Assembly: GCA_050181915.1 (NCBI GenBank)
Contig: JBFXCS010000003.1
Coordinates: 372,001-436,000 of the forward strand
Direction of reading: 5' to 3'
From: JBFXCS01 sp050181915
GTDB lineage: Bacteria; Actinomycetota; Thermoleophilia; Miltoncostaeales; Miltoncostaeaceae
DNA length: 64,000 bases
In this document: positions 16,976-25,494 of the stretch, piece by piece
How positions within the stretch are numbered: position 1 is the stretch's first letter
How the letters are laid out: each line of letters starts with the position of its first letter
Program-made: the position numbers and the translations under genes
Notes under the pieces: model-generated
The model's input: the letters and a program-made list of their open reading frames with translations, nothing else
What the model was told of the DNA's origin: nothing
The model's database searches: none

Positions 16976-18160
16976 ATGACCCGGCGGCTGACGATGGCGC
17001 TCGGTGCGGCCTTCGCGATCGCGGCCCTCGCGCTCGGCGCGGCCGGCTGTGGCGACGACGCGGCCGCCGACCCGCCCGCGGGCCTTCCAGCCGAGTGGTC
17101 GGAGGTGGAGGCGGGCGCCCGGGGCCAGACCGTGCGGTGGTGGATGTACGGCGGCGACGCCCGCGTGAACGCGTACCTGCGCGACCACGTGATCCCGGCC
17201 GCCGCCGAACGTGGCGTGACGCTGGAGCAGATCCCCGTGGAGGACACCGCCGAGGTCGTGCAGCGCGTGCTCGCCGAGCGCGAGGCGGGGCGCGACTCCG
17301 GTGGCGCCGTCGACCTGATCTGGATCAACGGCGAGAACTTCGCGCTCGGCAGGGAGGCGGGCCTGTGGCTGGACGACTGGGCCGGCGGGCTGCCCAACGC
17401 CCGCTTCGTGGACCCGGCCGACCCCTCGATCGCGAACGACTTCGGTGTGCCCGTCGAGGGTCAGGAGTCCCCGTGGAGCCGGGCGGCCTTCGTGTTCGCC
17501 CACGACCCGGAGCGGATGGAGCGGCCGCCGCGCACCGTGGCGGGCCTGCTGGCGTACGCCCGCGCCAACCCCGGCCGGTTCACCTATCCGGCGCCACCGG
17601 ACTTCACGGGCTCGGCCTTCGTGCGCCTCGCCGCCCAGGAGCTGGGTGAGGACGCGGCGATCGAGGCGCTCCGGGAGATCCGGCCCTTCCTGCACGGCGA
17701 GGGCCGCAGCCTGCCGAAGTCGGAGGCGGAGCTGAACCGGCTGCTCGGCGACGGACAGGTGGACGTCGCGATGAGCTACGACCCCGGCTTCGTCCTCTCC
17801 GGGGTGCGCGCGGGCATCCTGCCGGAGCGCATCCGTCCCTTCGCCCTGGACCGGACCCTCGTGAACACGAGCTACGTCACGATCCCCGCCAACGCCGCCC
17901 ACCGGGAGGGGGCCGCGGTGGTCGCCGACCTGCTGCTGTCCCCCGCGTTGCAGGCCGTGAAGGCCGACCCCGACGTGCTCGGGGTGCCGACGGTGCTCGA
18001 CCCCGATCGCCTCGACCCGGCCGACCGGGCCGCGTTCGCGCCCGCGGGGGCGACCCCGTACCTGCTGGGCCCGGGCGAGTTCGGTGCGCCGCTCACCGAG
18101 CTACCGGCCTCCGAGGTGGGGCCCCTGGAGGAGCGCTGGCGCCGCGAGGTGCTCGGGTGA
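16976..18160 (+). CDS. ABC transporter substrate-binding lipoprotein, YnjB-like
   Basis: The 394-residue protein has a signal peptide with the lipobox L-G-A-A-G-C near residue 23. It reads as a periplasmic-binding-protein type II fold of the YnjB family: V-R-W-W-M-Y-G-G-D-A-R-V-N near residue 50, D-L-I-W-I-N-G-E-N-F near residue 115, and V-E-G-Q-E-S-P-W-S-R near residue 160. The ATG at 16976 follows a GGAG site by five bases. It overlaps the ATPase gene and leads an ABC operon. The solute is unknown; YnjBCD-like systems are related to thiamine and metal or sulfate-type importers. Confidence 0.8.
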   Translation: MTRRLTMALGAAFAIAALALGAAGCGDDAAADPPAGLPAEWSEVEAGARGQTVRWWMYGGDARVNAYLRDHVIPAAAERGVTLEQIPVEDTAEVVQRVLAEREAGRDSGGAVDLIWINGENFALGREAGLWLDDWAGGLPNARFVDPADPSIANDFGVPVEGQESPWSRAAFVFAHDPERMERPPRTVAGLLAYARANPGRFTYPAPPDFTGSAFVRLAAQELGEDAAIEALREIRPFLHGEGRSLPKSEAELNRLLGDGQVDVAMSYDPGFVLSGVRAGILPERIRPFALDRTLVNTSYVTIPANAAHREGAAVVADLLLSPALQAVKADPDVLGVPTVLDPDRLDPADRAAFAPAGATPYLLGPGEFGAPLTELPASEVGPLEERWRREVLG

Positions 18161-19215
18161 GCGGGCTGCGGCTCACCGGGATCGAGGCACGCCCCGGCGG
18201 GGCGCGGGTGCTCGCGGGGGTCGACCTGGAGGTGCCCGCGGGTGGCCGCCTGGCCCTGGTGGGCCCGTCGGGCGCCGGCAAGACGACCCTGCTGCGGGTG
18301 ATCGCGGGCCTGGAACCGGCGAGCGCCGGCCGGGTCGAGGCCGGCGGCCGGCTCCTCGACGGCCTGCCGCCGCACCGGCGGCCGATCGCGATGGTCTTCC
18401 AGGACGCCCGCCTGCTGCCGAGCATGGACGCCGCCGAGAACGTCGCCCTCGCGCTGCGCGCCGCCGGGGTGGGGCGCCGCGAGCGCCGCGCGCGCGCCGA
18501 CGCCCTGCTGGCCGAGGTCGGCCTCGACGGGCTCGGCCGCCGTGGGGTGCGGGGCATGTCCGGCGGCGAGCAGCAGCGGGTGGCGCTCGCACGGGCGCTC
18601 TGCCCCGACCCCGGGCTCCTGCTGCTCGACGAGCCGATGGCCTCGGTCGACCCGGACCGCCGCGCCGCCCTGCGCCGGCTGATCCTGAGGCTGCAGGCCG
18701 AGCGCCGCGTCACGACGGTGATCGTCACCCACGACCGCGACGAGGCGGCCGAGATGGGGGAGCAGATCGCCCTGATGATCGAGGGGCGCATCGTGCAGCG
18801 CGACACCCCGCGCGCGCTCTTCCTGCGCCCGTCGTCACCGGCGGTCGCCCGCTTCTTCGGCGCCCGCAACATCCTGGCCGGGGACGTCCGCGCGGGGGCT
18901 CTGAACACCGAGGCCGGACCGCTTCCGGTGCCGGGGCCGGACGGGCCGGCACGCGTGTCGGTGCGCGCCGAGTCGATCGCGCTCGGCCCGGACGGTCCGC
19001 TGCGGATGACCGTTCGCGAGGCGACCTTCGTCGGCTCCGGGCTGCGGGTGCGCCTGGCGCGCGGCGACATGCGCCTGGAGGCGCACGTCGCGCCCGATCC
19101 CGCCCCCGAGCTGGGCGAGGAGATCGGCGTCGGCGTGCCCGCCGAGGCCGTCTGGCGGTTCCCCGAGGGCGCCGTGCGCGCGAGCGCCGACCGGTCCCTC
19201 CAGCCCGAGCGGTGA
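18157..19215 (+). CDS. ABC transporter ATP-binding protein, YnjD-like
   Basis: This 352-residue ATPase has Walker A G-P-S-G-A-G-K-T near residue 40, the Q-loop V-F-Q-D, the signature M-S-G-G-E-Q-Q-R-V, Walker B L-L-L-L-D-E-P and the switch His in I-V-T-H-D-R-D. A C-terminal regulatory extension of about 120 residues (TOBE-like, R-V-S-V-R-A-E-S-I-A-L-G) is as in importers of the CysA/ModC/FbpC type. It overlaps the genes on both sides by 4 bases and energises the importer with the two permeases that follow. Confidence 0.9.
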   Translation: MSGLRLTGIEARPGGARVLAGVDLEVPAGGRLALVGPSGAGKTTLLRVIAGLEPASAGRVEAGGRLLDGLPPHRRPIAMVFQDARLLPSMDAAENVALALRAAGVGRRERRARADALLAEVGLDGLGRRGVRGMSGGEQQRVALARALCPDPGLLLLDEPMASVDPDRRAALRRLILRLQAERRVTTVIVTHDRDEAAEMGEQIALMIEGRIVQRDTPRALFLRPSSPAVARFFGARNILAGDVRAGALNTEAGPLPVPGPDGPARVSVRAESIALGPDGPLRMTVREATFVGSGLRVRLARGDMRLEAHVAPDPAPELGEEIGVGVPAEAVWRFPEGAVRASADRSLQPER

Positions 19216-20030
19216 CCCGCGTCCGCACCGTCGGGGCGCTGGCCCCGGCGCTCGTCGTGGTGCTGGCGCTCTGGGGGGCGGGCATGGTGGGCGCGGTGCG
19301 CTCGAGCCTCGGCGTGAGCCGCCTGAACGGCTGGTCGGCGGCCGACCTCGACGCCTACCGCGCGCTGCTCGACGACCCGCTCTTCTGGGAGTCGCTGTGG
19401 TTCACCCTGCGGATCGCCGCCCTCGCGACGGCGACCTCGGCGGCGCTCGCCTTGGCGGTGGCCGCGGCGCTGCGCCGGCACGGTCCCACGGTGCGGGCGC
19501 TGTCGGCGGTGCCGGTGCCCATGCCTCACCTGGTGGCCGCCGTGCTGGGCGTCCTGTGGCTCGGCCCCGGCGGCATCGCCGACCGGCTGCTGGGCGGGCT
19601 GCCGGTGGACCTCGTGCGCGACCCGGCCGGACTCGGGATCGTCCTGGTCTACATCTACAAGGAGACGCCGTTCCTCGCGCTCCTCGTCCTCGCCGCCTGG
19701 GGTCCCGCCGTCGCAGCTCGCGAGGAGGCGGCGGCCGTGCTGGGGGCGCGGCCGCTGCAGCGCATGCGATGGGTCGTCTGGCCGGCGATCCGGGGGCCCC
19801 TCGTGACCGGGGCCGCCGTGGTGGCCGCCTTCGTGATCGGCGCCTTCGAGGTGCCCCTGGCGATCGGCCCGACCTCGCCGCAGACCCTGTCCGAGCTCGC
19901 GCTGGCGGCCACCCGCACCGGCGGCCTCGACGGACGGCCGGTGGCCAGCGCCGCCCTGCTGGTGGCCTCCCTGCTCGCCCTGCTGGTCGCGGCCGCCGCG
20001 GCCGCGACGCTCTGGCGGCGCCGTGGGTGA
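19212..20030 (+). CDS. ABC transporter permease 1, YnjC-like
   Basis: This 272-residue membrane protein has about six helices and the permease EAA-loop pattern A-R-E-E-A-A-A-V-L-G-A-R-P-L-Q-R-M near residue 170, which docks to the ATPase. P-V-P-M-P-H-L-V-A-A-V-L-G-V and Y-K-E-T-P-F-L-A-L-L are typical of binding-protein-dependent permeases. The GTG at 19212 overlaps the ATPase stop. Together with the next gene it forms a heterodimeric channel, where E. coli YnjC carries both halves in one chain. Confidence 0.85.
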   Translation: MTRVRTVGALAPALVVVLALWGAGMVGAVRSSLGVSRLNGWSAADLDAYRALLDDPLFWESLWFTLRIAALATATSAALALAVAAALRRHGPTVRALSAVPVPMPHLVAAVLGVLWLGPGGIADRLLGGLPVDLVRDPAGLGIVLVYIYKETPFLALLVLAAWGPAVAAREEAAAVLGARPLQRMRWVVWPAIRGPLVTGAAVVAAFVIGAFEVPLAIGPTSPQTLSELALAATRTGGLDGRPVASAALLVASLLALLVAAAAAATLWRRRG

Positions 20031-20883
20031 GCCGCGCATGCGGCCCGCCGGCCGCCTCGGGTCGGCCGCGCTGGTGGGCACCGTGGCCCTGGGCGCCCTG
20101 GTGCCCGTGCTCACCCTGGTGGTCCGCGCGGCCGCCGACGAGTGGCGCGCGCCATCCGTTCTGCCCCAGCGCTACGGCACACGGGGCGTGGAGGAGGCCT
20201 TCGCGGACGCCTCGGGCGCCGTGGAGGCGATCGCCAACTCGCTGACCGTGGCCCTCGCGGCGACGGCGATCGCCCTCCTGCTGGCGTGGCCGGCGGCCCG
20301 GGTGATCGGCGAGCGGCGGCTGCGGCGGCCGGCCGTCGTCTGGGTCCTTCTGGGGCTGCCGCTGCTGGTGCCGCCCTTCGCGACCGGCTCGGGCCTGACC
20401 GAGTGGTTCATCCGCCTCGGCCTGGCCGACACGCTGGCCGGGCTGGTGGTGGCGCACCTGGTGCCGGTGCTGCCCTACGTCGTGCTGATCCTGGCGACCG
20501 GCTTCGGGCCGGAGGTGCGCGACCTGGAGGAGGCGGCGGCCGTGCACGGGGCCGGCCCGGTGCGCCGCTTGGCGCTGGTGACGCTGCCCGCGCTCGCTCC
20601 CGTGGTCGCCGTGGCCGCGCTGCTCGGGTTCCTGGTCTCGTGGAGCCAGTACGGGCTCAGCCTGGCGGTCGGCGGGGGCACGCCGATGCTGCCCCTGGAG
20701 CTGGTCCCCTTCATCGGCTCCGACCCGCAGGTCGCTGCGGTGCTGGCGCTCATCTTCCTGGCCCCTGCGATCCTCGCGGTCGCGCTGTCGTTCGTCGTCG
20801 TCGGTCGCGCGTCTTCGCCTCCACGCACGCGGGCCGCACGCGGCGACGAGCTCGTCGGTTCCGAAGCTCTCGACCGGAGGTGA
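20023..20883 (+). CDS. ABC transporter permease 2, YnjC-like
   Basis: This 286-residue protein has six predicted helices and an EAA-type loop (D-L-E-E-A-A-A-V-H-G-A-G-P-V-R-R) near residue 170. The segment V-S-W-S-Q-Y-G-L-S near residue 205 is also seen in the second half of YnjC-like permeases. It overlaps the first permease by 8 bases. The GTG at 20023 or the ATG at 20038 could start it. The last 20 residues are hydrophilic and weakly conserved-looking. Confidence 0.8.
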   Translation: MGEPRMRPAGRLGSAALVGTVALGALVPVLTLVVRAAADEWRAPSVLPQRYGTRGVEEAFADASGAVEAIANSLTVALAATAIALLLAWPAARVIGERRLRRPAVVWVLLGLPLLVPPFATGSGLTEWFIRLGLADTLAGLVVAHLVPVLPYVVLILATGFGPEVRDLEEAAAVHGAGPVRRLALVTLPALAPVVAVAALLGFLVSWSQYGLSLAVGGGTPMLPLELVPFIGSDPQVAAVLALIFLAPAILAVALSFVVVGRASSPPRTRAARGDELVGSEALDRR

Positions 20884-20886
20884 GGC

Positions 20887-21591
20887 ATGACCCCCCTCAA
20901 TCCAGCGCCATCGCTCATCGTCTTCGACGTCAACGAGACGCTGTCAGACATGGCACCCATCGCGGAGCGCTTCGCCGATCTTGGCGCCGGCCGCCATTCG
21001 GCCGACGCGTGGTTCGCGGCGCTGCTGCGCGACGGCTTCGCCCTCACCGCGGCGGGCGCATCCCAGCCGTTCGCGACCGTCGCGGAGGGACTCCTGAGGG
21101 TGATGCTGGCCCGAACGATCCCCGATGGCGGACTGGAGGCGGCGGTGGCACACGTCTTGGACGGACTCGCGACCCTGGATGTCCATCCGGACGTCCCGGA
21201 GGGAATCGAGGCACTGGCGGCGGCAGGTCACCGCATGGTCACCCTCTCGAACGGGTCGGCGGAGGTCGCTGAGCGGCTGCTCGCGGCATGCGGGATGCGT
21301 CGTCACGTCGAGGCCTGCCTGTCCGTCGAGGACGCGGGCGCCTGGAAGCCGGCGCGGAACGCCTACCTCTACGCGGCAGCGGTATGTGAGGTCGAGCCCA
21401 GGCGGATGCTGATGGCGGCGGTCCACCCGTGGGACATCGACGGCGCAAGCCGCGCAGGTCTGCGTACCGCGTGGATCGATCGTGACGCCCGACCGTACCC
21501 CGGGTACTTCGTCGCTCCGGATGTCATCGTCAACGGGCTCACAGAGCTTCCCGAGCACCTCGAGGGCTCGCCCGGGGCGCCTCGCGGCTGA
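20887..21591 (+). CDS. haloacid dehalogenase, type II (HAD superfamily)
   Basis: The 234-residue protein has the HAD nucleophile motif F-D-V-N-E-T-L near residue 13, motif II L-S-N-G-S near residue 120, a conserved Lys in A-W-K-P-A near residue 151, and motif III in H-P-W-D-I-D-G-A near residue 179. The N-E-T-L start is characteristic of L-2-haloacid dehalogenases, which release halide from 2-haloacids. Motif III has D-I-D where many family members have N-D-x-x-G, so substrate range is open. It starts 3 bases after the permease gene and converges on the merR-like gene with a 53-base overlap. Confidence 0.8.
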   Translation: MTPLNPAPSLIVFDVNETLSDMAPIAERFADLGAGRHSADAWFAALLRDGFALTAAGASQPFATVAEGLLRVMLARTIPDGGLEAAVAHVLDGLATLDVHPDVPEGIEALAAAGHRMVTLSNGSAEVAERLLAACGMRRHVEACLSVEDAGAWKPARNAYLYAAAVCEVEPRRMLMAAVHPWDIDGASRAGLRTAWIDRDARPYPGYFVAPDVIVNGLTELPEHLEGSPGAPRG

Positions 21592-22024
21592 GACCGTCGA
21601 GCACCTGCGAGGATGCCGGAACCCGTGCTGGTCGGCTGACGACGTGACAGACGTCGTCCTCGCGACAGTCGGCCGGATCCAGAGTCCGCGCCCGAGCGAC
21701 GAGGGCCTCGAGCTCGGTGCGGAGCGACTGCATCTCGATGATCCGACGAGAGAGCTCGGAGCGTCGCCTCTCGAGCAGGGCCACGACATGGGCGCACGGC
21801 GACTCCCCGCGATCCCGGAAGGCGACGACCTCCCGGATCTCACCGAGGGTGAGGCCGACCGCCTGTGCCGAGCGGACGAATGCCAGACGCATCAGCGCGT
21901 CCTCGCCGTAGTCGCGATAGCCGCCCTGCGTGCGCTCGGCACCCGGCAGGACGCCGATCCGCTCGTAGTGGCGGATGGCCCTCGGGGTGACGTCCGCGCG
22001 CCGGGCCAGCTCTCCGATCCTCAT
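21539..22024 (-). CDS. MerR family heavy-metal-type regulator
   Basis: The 161-residue protein begins with the MerR winged helix (M-R-I-G-E-L-A-R-R, I-R-H-Y-E-R-I-G-V-L-P, Y-R-D-Y), followed by a long dimerization helix. It has C77 (S-P-C-A-H) and C120-x5-C126-H127 (P-A-D-C to V-C-H). Cysteines at these places form the metal site in ZntR, CueR and MerR. The spacing differs from each, so the metal is unknown. It starts at the ATG at 22024, divergent from the small thioredoxin-like gene. Its 3' end overlaps the dehalogenase gene. Confidence 0.85.
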   Translation of the reverse strand: MRIGELARRADVTPRAIRHYERIGVLPGAERTQGGYRDYGEDALMRLAFVRSAQAVGLTLGEIREVVAFRDRGESPCAHVVALLERRRSELSRRIIEMQSLRTELEALVARARTLDPADCREDDVCHVVSRPARVPASSQVLDGLSREAPRASPRGAREAL

Positions 22025-22041
22025 GGCCCCCATCGTAGCCC

Positions 22042-22071
22042 TTGACCTTGACGTATGGGACAAGGTCTACG
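22042..22071 (+). promoter_or_regulatory. MerR-type promoter-operator
   Basis: A -35-like TTGACC (22042-22047) lies 19-20 bases from a -10-like CTACGG. Between them is the dyad ACCTTG (22045-22050) and CAAGGT (22061-22066). The long spacer with a dyad centred in it is the hallmark of promoters that MerR proteins untwist. It sits between the divergent merR-like and thioredoxin-like genes. Confidence 0.7.
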
Positions 22072-22105
22072 GTGGGGCATGAGCGATCCCCGAGGAGCTG
22101 ACACG

Positions 22106-22408
22106 ATGCAGATCACCCTGCGCTACTTCGACGGCTGCCCCAACTGGCGCATCGCCGAAGAACGCCTGCACGCTGTGCTCGCCGATGCCGGCGCCCTGGA
22201 CGCCGAGGTCGCGCTGGAGCGGGTGGAGACCCACGAGGAGGCGGTGCGCCTCGGGTTCCAGGGATCACCCACCGTCCTCATCGACGGGCGTGACCCCTTC
22301 GCCGACGAGCGCGCCGACGTCGGTCTCGCCTGCCGCGTGTACGCCACCCCGGATGGGTCTCAGGGCGCACCGACCCTCGACCAGCTGCGCGCAGCGCTCG
22401 ACGCGTGA
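22106..22408 (+). CDS. thioredoxin-like small protein of the mer-like cassette
   Basis: The 100-residue product begins M-Q-I-T-L-R-Y-F-D-G-C-P-N-W and contains G-S-P-T-V-L-I-D-G-R-D-P-F and G-L-A-C-R-V-Y. It reads as a thioredoxin-fold protein with a single N-terminal cysteine where thioredoxins have CxxC, and a cis-proline loop S-P-T-V. Related proteins are found beside MerR and MerA-like genes. The ATG at 22106 with GAGGAG upstream is chosen over the in-frame ATG at 22079, which would abut the promoter. The first 32 bases of this region are duplicated at 16341-16372. Confidence 0.65.
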   Translation: MQITLRYFDGCPNWRIAEERLHAVLADAGALDAEVALERVETHEEAVRLGFQGSPTVLIDGRDPFADERADVGLACRVYATPDGSQGAPTLDQLRAALDA

Positions 22409-22662
22409 GAGCTGCGGACCGCCGTGCCGCGGGCCTCGCCGCCTCCGGGTTGCTGGTCATCTGCTGCGCCCTTGGTCCCACAGCGATCGTGGCGGGGCTC
22501 GCGATCGAGCTGGGCGGCCTTGGCCTCGGTGTCTGGACGATGGTCGGCGCGGGCATCCTCGTCGCAGGAGCGAGCGCCCTCGGCGCGCCGCACCGACGCC
22601 GCCGAGCCGGGATTACCTGCACGCCCTGCCCGCCGGTCACGCCAACCGAAGGAGACCGATGA
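22405..22662 (+). CDS. small membrane protein, MerF/MerT-like
   Basis: This 85-residue protein has two hydrophobic helices. The first carries a vicinal cysteine pair (L-L-V-I-C-C-A-L-G-P-T) in the position where MerF and MerT have the metal-accepting Cys-Cys. A cytoplasmic tail has I-T-C-T-P-C-P-P, giving a second Cys pair. This layout suggests uptake or handling of a soft metal such as mercury. The GTG at 22405 overlaps the preceding stop, and its own end overlaps the oxidoreductase by 4 bases. The assignment rests on layout, not strong sequence similarity. Confidence 0.55.
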   Translation: MRAADRRAAGLAASGLLVICCALGPTAIVAGLAIELGGLGLGVWTMVGAGILVAGASALGAPHRRRRAGITCTPCPPVTPTEGDR

Positions 22663-24002
22663 GCGACACCTACGACGCCGCGGTGATCGGCGCCGGACCG
22701 GCGGGCGAGGTCGTCGTGGCGCGCCTGGCTGAGGAGGGAATGCGCGTGGCCCTGATCGAGCGCGAGCTGGTCGGCGGCGAGTGCGCCTACTGGGCGTGCA
22801 TCCCCAGCAAGACCCTGCTGCGGCCTCCCGAGGCGCGCGCCGAGGCACGACGAGTGGCGGGCGTCGCCGAGCCGTCGCTGTCGTTTGAGGAGATCGCCGC
22901 CTACCGCGACCAGATGATCCGGCACCTCGACGACTCGGCCCAGGTGGACGGCTACCGGGAGATGGGCGTCGCCGTGCACAAGGGCACCGCGCGCGCCCTC
23001 GCCCCGGGGCGGCTGGAGGTGGACGGCCAGGTCATCCAGGCCGAGCGGATCATCGTGGCGACCGGCAGCGAGCAGTCGATCCCGCCGGTCGAGGGTCTCG
23101 CCGAGGCCGGCTACTGGACCAACCGCCAGGCCACGACCGCCGGCGCGGTTCCCGAGAGCCTGGTCGTGCTCGGCGGCGGCCCCGTGGGGGTCGAGCTCGG
23201 CCAGCTCTACCGGCGCCTCGGGGCCGAGGTGACCATCGTCCAGGCCGGCGAGACCCTGGTGCCCCGCGAGGACGCCGCAGTCGGCGAGATCATGGCCGCG
23301 GTGCTCCGCGAGGAGGGCATCGACGTCCGCCTCGGCGCGCGGGCGGTGCGCGTCTCCCGCGAGGGGCCCGACCGCGTCGTCCACCTCGACGACGGCGGCG
23401 AGGCACGCGGGCGCGAGCTGCTGGTGGCGACCGGCCGCCGGCCCCGGGTCTCTGGCCTCGACCTCGAGACGCTCGGGGTCGAGGTGGGTGAGCGCGGCGT
23501 CACAATCGACGAGCGCTGCCGCGCGGCCGAAGGGGTCTGGGCCGTCGGCGACGTGACCGGCGTGATGCTGTTCACCCACGTCGGCATGTACCAGGCGCGG
23601 GTGGCGTGCGCTGACATCGCCGGACGGCCGGCACGGGCGGACTACTCGGCCATCCCGCGGGTCGTCTTCAGCGATCCCGAGATCGCGGCGGTCGGGCTCC
23701 GCGCCGACCAGGCGCGCGAGCGCGGCCGCGAGATCCTCACCTCCAGAATCGAAATCCCCGAGGCGATCGCCCGGCCGTGGACCTATGAGCGCGAGCCGCG
23801 CGGGACGCTCGGCCTGGTCGCCGACGCGCGCGAGCGGGTGCTCATCGGCGCCTGGGCGGTGGCGCCCCTGGCGGGCGAGTGGATCCACCAGGTGTCCCTG
23901 GCGGTCAAGGCCCGCATCGGCCTCGACGTGCTGGCCGACACCGTCGCCCAGTTCCCCACCTTCAGCGAGGCCGTCCTCAAGGGCATCGAGGCGCTGGAGT
24001 AA
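22659..24002 (+). CDS. FAD-dependent disulfide oxidoreductase, MerA-like
   Basis: This 447-residue flavoenzyme has FAD motif G-A-G-P-A-G near residue 10, the redox pair in G-G-E-C-A-Y-W-A-C-I-P-S-K near residue 39, NAD(P) motif G-G-G-P-V-G-V-E-L-G and the second FAD motif W-A-V-G-D-V-T. Its C-terminus ends F-S-E-A-V-L-K-G without the Cys-Cys pair MerA uses to bind Hg(II), and it lacks an N-terminal metal-binding domain. It may reduce another thiol or metal substrate. The ATG at 22659 follows a GGAG site. A 77-base piece of it (22871-22947) recurs with one mismatch at 16434-16510. Confidence 0.8.
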   Translation: MSDTYDAAVIGAGPAGEVVVARLAEEGMRVALIERELVGGECAYWACIPSKTLLRPPEARAEARRVAGVAEPSLSFEEIAAYRDQMIRHLDDSAQVDGYREMGVAVHKGTARALAPGRLEVDGQVIQAERIIVATGSEQSIPPVEGLAEAGYWTNRQATTAGAVPESLVVLGGGPVGVELGQLYRRLGAEVTIVQAGETLVPREDAAVGEIMAAVLREEGIDVRLGARAVRVSREGPDRVVHLDDGGEARGRELLVATGRRPRVSGLDLETLGVEVGERGVTIDERCRAAEGVWAVGDVTGVMLFTHVGMYQARVACADIAGRPARADYSAIPRVVFSDPEIAAVGLRADQARERGREILTSRIEIPEAIARPWTYEREPRGTLGLVADARERVLIGAWAVAPLAGEWIHQVSLAVKARIGLDVLADTVAQFPTFSEAVLKGIEALE

Positions 24003-24113
24003 CGCTCAACGACTGGCGTCGCATCTCAGAGACCAGTGCGACGCTTCGCGCTCTCCCCGTGGCGGGTAGGCGGCGCGGCGACGCGGCGTGGTCTTTCGCC
24101 TGGAGGGGAGGCG

Positions 24114-25037
24114 TCATCGTCGTGGGGAGTCCGCCCGGACCGGATGCGACTCATCCGCAAACGCCGCTCGGGCGGCGGCGACGAGCGCCTGGAGGGCGGC
24201 GCTGCGGGCCCCCGTGCGCCAGGCCAGGTGGAACGGCAGCGTCACCCCGGCCTCCATCGGCAGCAGGCGCGACCCGGGCAGATCGGTGGGGAACGCGGTC
24301 GCGACGTAGATCACGACGCCGAGCCCCTCGCGGACGGCCTGGACCCCGAGGTCGGGGTAGGGGTCCGGGCGGGTGGCCGGCGCGATGCCCGCCTCGCGAC
24401 AGAGCTCCAGGACGGTCGCGGTGTAACCGGGGCTGTCCCTCCCTCCGGCGATGAGCAGGACCTGGTCGGCGAGGTCGTCGACGGCGACCAGCCCCCGGCC
24501 GATCAGCGGGTGGTCCTCGCGAACGTGCAGCACGGCAGGTTCCGCCCGCAGGAGCTCGGTCTCGACGCCGCTCACAGGCGGGAGGCAGAAGGCGAGGGCG
24601 AGGTCGAGGCGACCCTGCGCCACATCGCGGAGGAGCGCGCCGGTGGTGTCCTCGCGGGTGTGAACCATCACGCCCGGCACCTCCTCGGCCCAGCACGCGA
24701 GCAGTCGCGGGGCGAGTCGGAAGCGGCCGGCGGGGCTGAACCCGACCCTGAGCAGCCCGCGGGGCTCGTGCTCGACGGCCCGCACAGCCGCGAAGGCCTC
24801 ATCCGCCCTGGCCAGCAGGTCTCGTCCCGAGGCCAGCAGCAGCTCACCGGCGGCGGTCGGGCGCACGTCGCGCGAGGTGCGTTCGAGCAAGCGGGTGCCG
24901 AGCTGGGCCTCGAGCTGGGCGATGGCTGCGCTGAGCGGGGGCTGCGCCATGCCGAGGCGCTCGGCGGCACGGGTGAAGTTCCGCTCCTCGGCCACCGCGA
25001 CGAAGTAGCGGACCAGGCGCAGTTCCGGCTGGAGCAT
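24114..25037 (-). CDS. LysR family transcriptional regulator
   Basis: From the ATG at 25037 the product is 307 residues. It has the LysR N-terminal winged helix (L-R-L-V-R-Y-F-V-A-V-A-E-E-R-N-F-T-R-A-A, P-P-L-S-A-A-I, L-E-A-Q-L-G, residues 5-50) and a periplasmic-binding-protein-like effector domain. It is divergent from the rhodanese-Rieske pair with 112 bases between the starts. That is the usual LysR arrangement, so those genes are the likely targets. Confidence 0.9.
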   Translation of the reverse strand: MLQPELRLVRYFVAVAEERNFTRAAERLGMAQPPLSAAIAQLEAQLGTRLLERTSRDVRPTAAGELLLASGRDLLARADEAFAAVRAVEHEPRGLLRVGFSPAGRFRLAPRLLACWAEEVPGVMVHTREDTTGALLRDVAQGRLDLALAFCLPPVSGVETELLRAEPAVLHVREDHPLIGRGLVAVDDLADQVLLIAGGRDSPGYTATVLELCREAGIAPATRPDPYPDLGVQAVREGLGVVIYVATAFPTDLPGSRLLPMEAGVTLPFHLAWRTGARSAALQALVAAARAAFADESHPVRADSPRR

Positions 25038-25149
25038 GGCCGGGACTCTACGCCGGGGTATCGAGCCAGAGCCGACCGGTCTTGGACTTCGAGCGCGCCC
25101 GGGCGGAGCCTGATCGCGTCCCTGTGAACGCGAACGAGGAGAGCTGGAC

Positions 25150-25494
25150 ATGACGCGGACCATCACCCGCGACGAGCTGCGAAGGGCGATCGAGGGCGGC
25201 GAGGTCGTCGTCGTCGAGACCCTCGGGCCGTCCCACTACGACGACGCCCACCTGCCGGGCGCCATCAACATCCCCCACACCGACGTGGAGGCGCTCGCCC
25301 CCGCCCGGCTGCCCGACAAGGACGCCGCAGTCGTGACCTACTGCTCCAACACGGCCTGCCAGAACTCGAGCCTCGTGCAGGCTCAGCTGATCCGCATGGG
25401 CTACACGAACGTGCGCAAGTACGCCGAAGGGAAGCAGGACTGGCAGGAGGCCGGGCTGGCTCTCGAGGGCGCGGGCGCGCCGGCCGCCCGATGA
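25150..25494 (+). CDS. rhodanese domain protein
   Basis: The 114-residue single-domain rhodanese has H-L-P-G-A-I-N-I-P near residue 34 and the active-site loop Y-C65-S-N-T-A-C70-Q-N-S. C65 would carry the persulfide and C70 is a second cysteine in the loop. Its C-terminal helix G-K-Q-D-W-Q-E-A-G is typical. It probably moves sulfane sulfur in the cytoplasm. It overlaps the Rieske gene by 4 bases. Confidence 0.9.
   Translation: MTRTITRDELRRAIEGGEVVVVETLGPSHYDDAHLPGAINIPHTDVEALAPARLPDKDAAVVTYCSNTACQNSSLVQAQLIRMGYTNVRKYAEGKQDWQEAGLALEGAGAPAAR

Noticed and set aside
22659..24002. Annotation as mercuric reductase (merA)
   Set aside because: The C-terminal Cys-Cys pair and N-terminal metal-binding domain required for Hg(II) handling in MerA are absent.
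24036..25127. 363-codon plus-strand frame opposite the LysR gene
   Set aside because: Low-complexity antisense frame; the minus strand encodes a complete LysR protein with an HTH.
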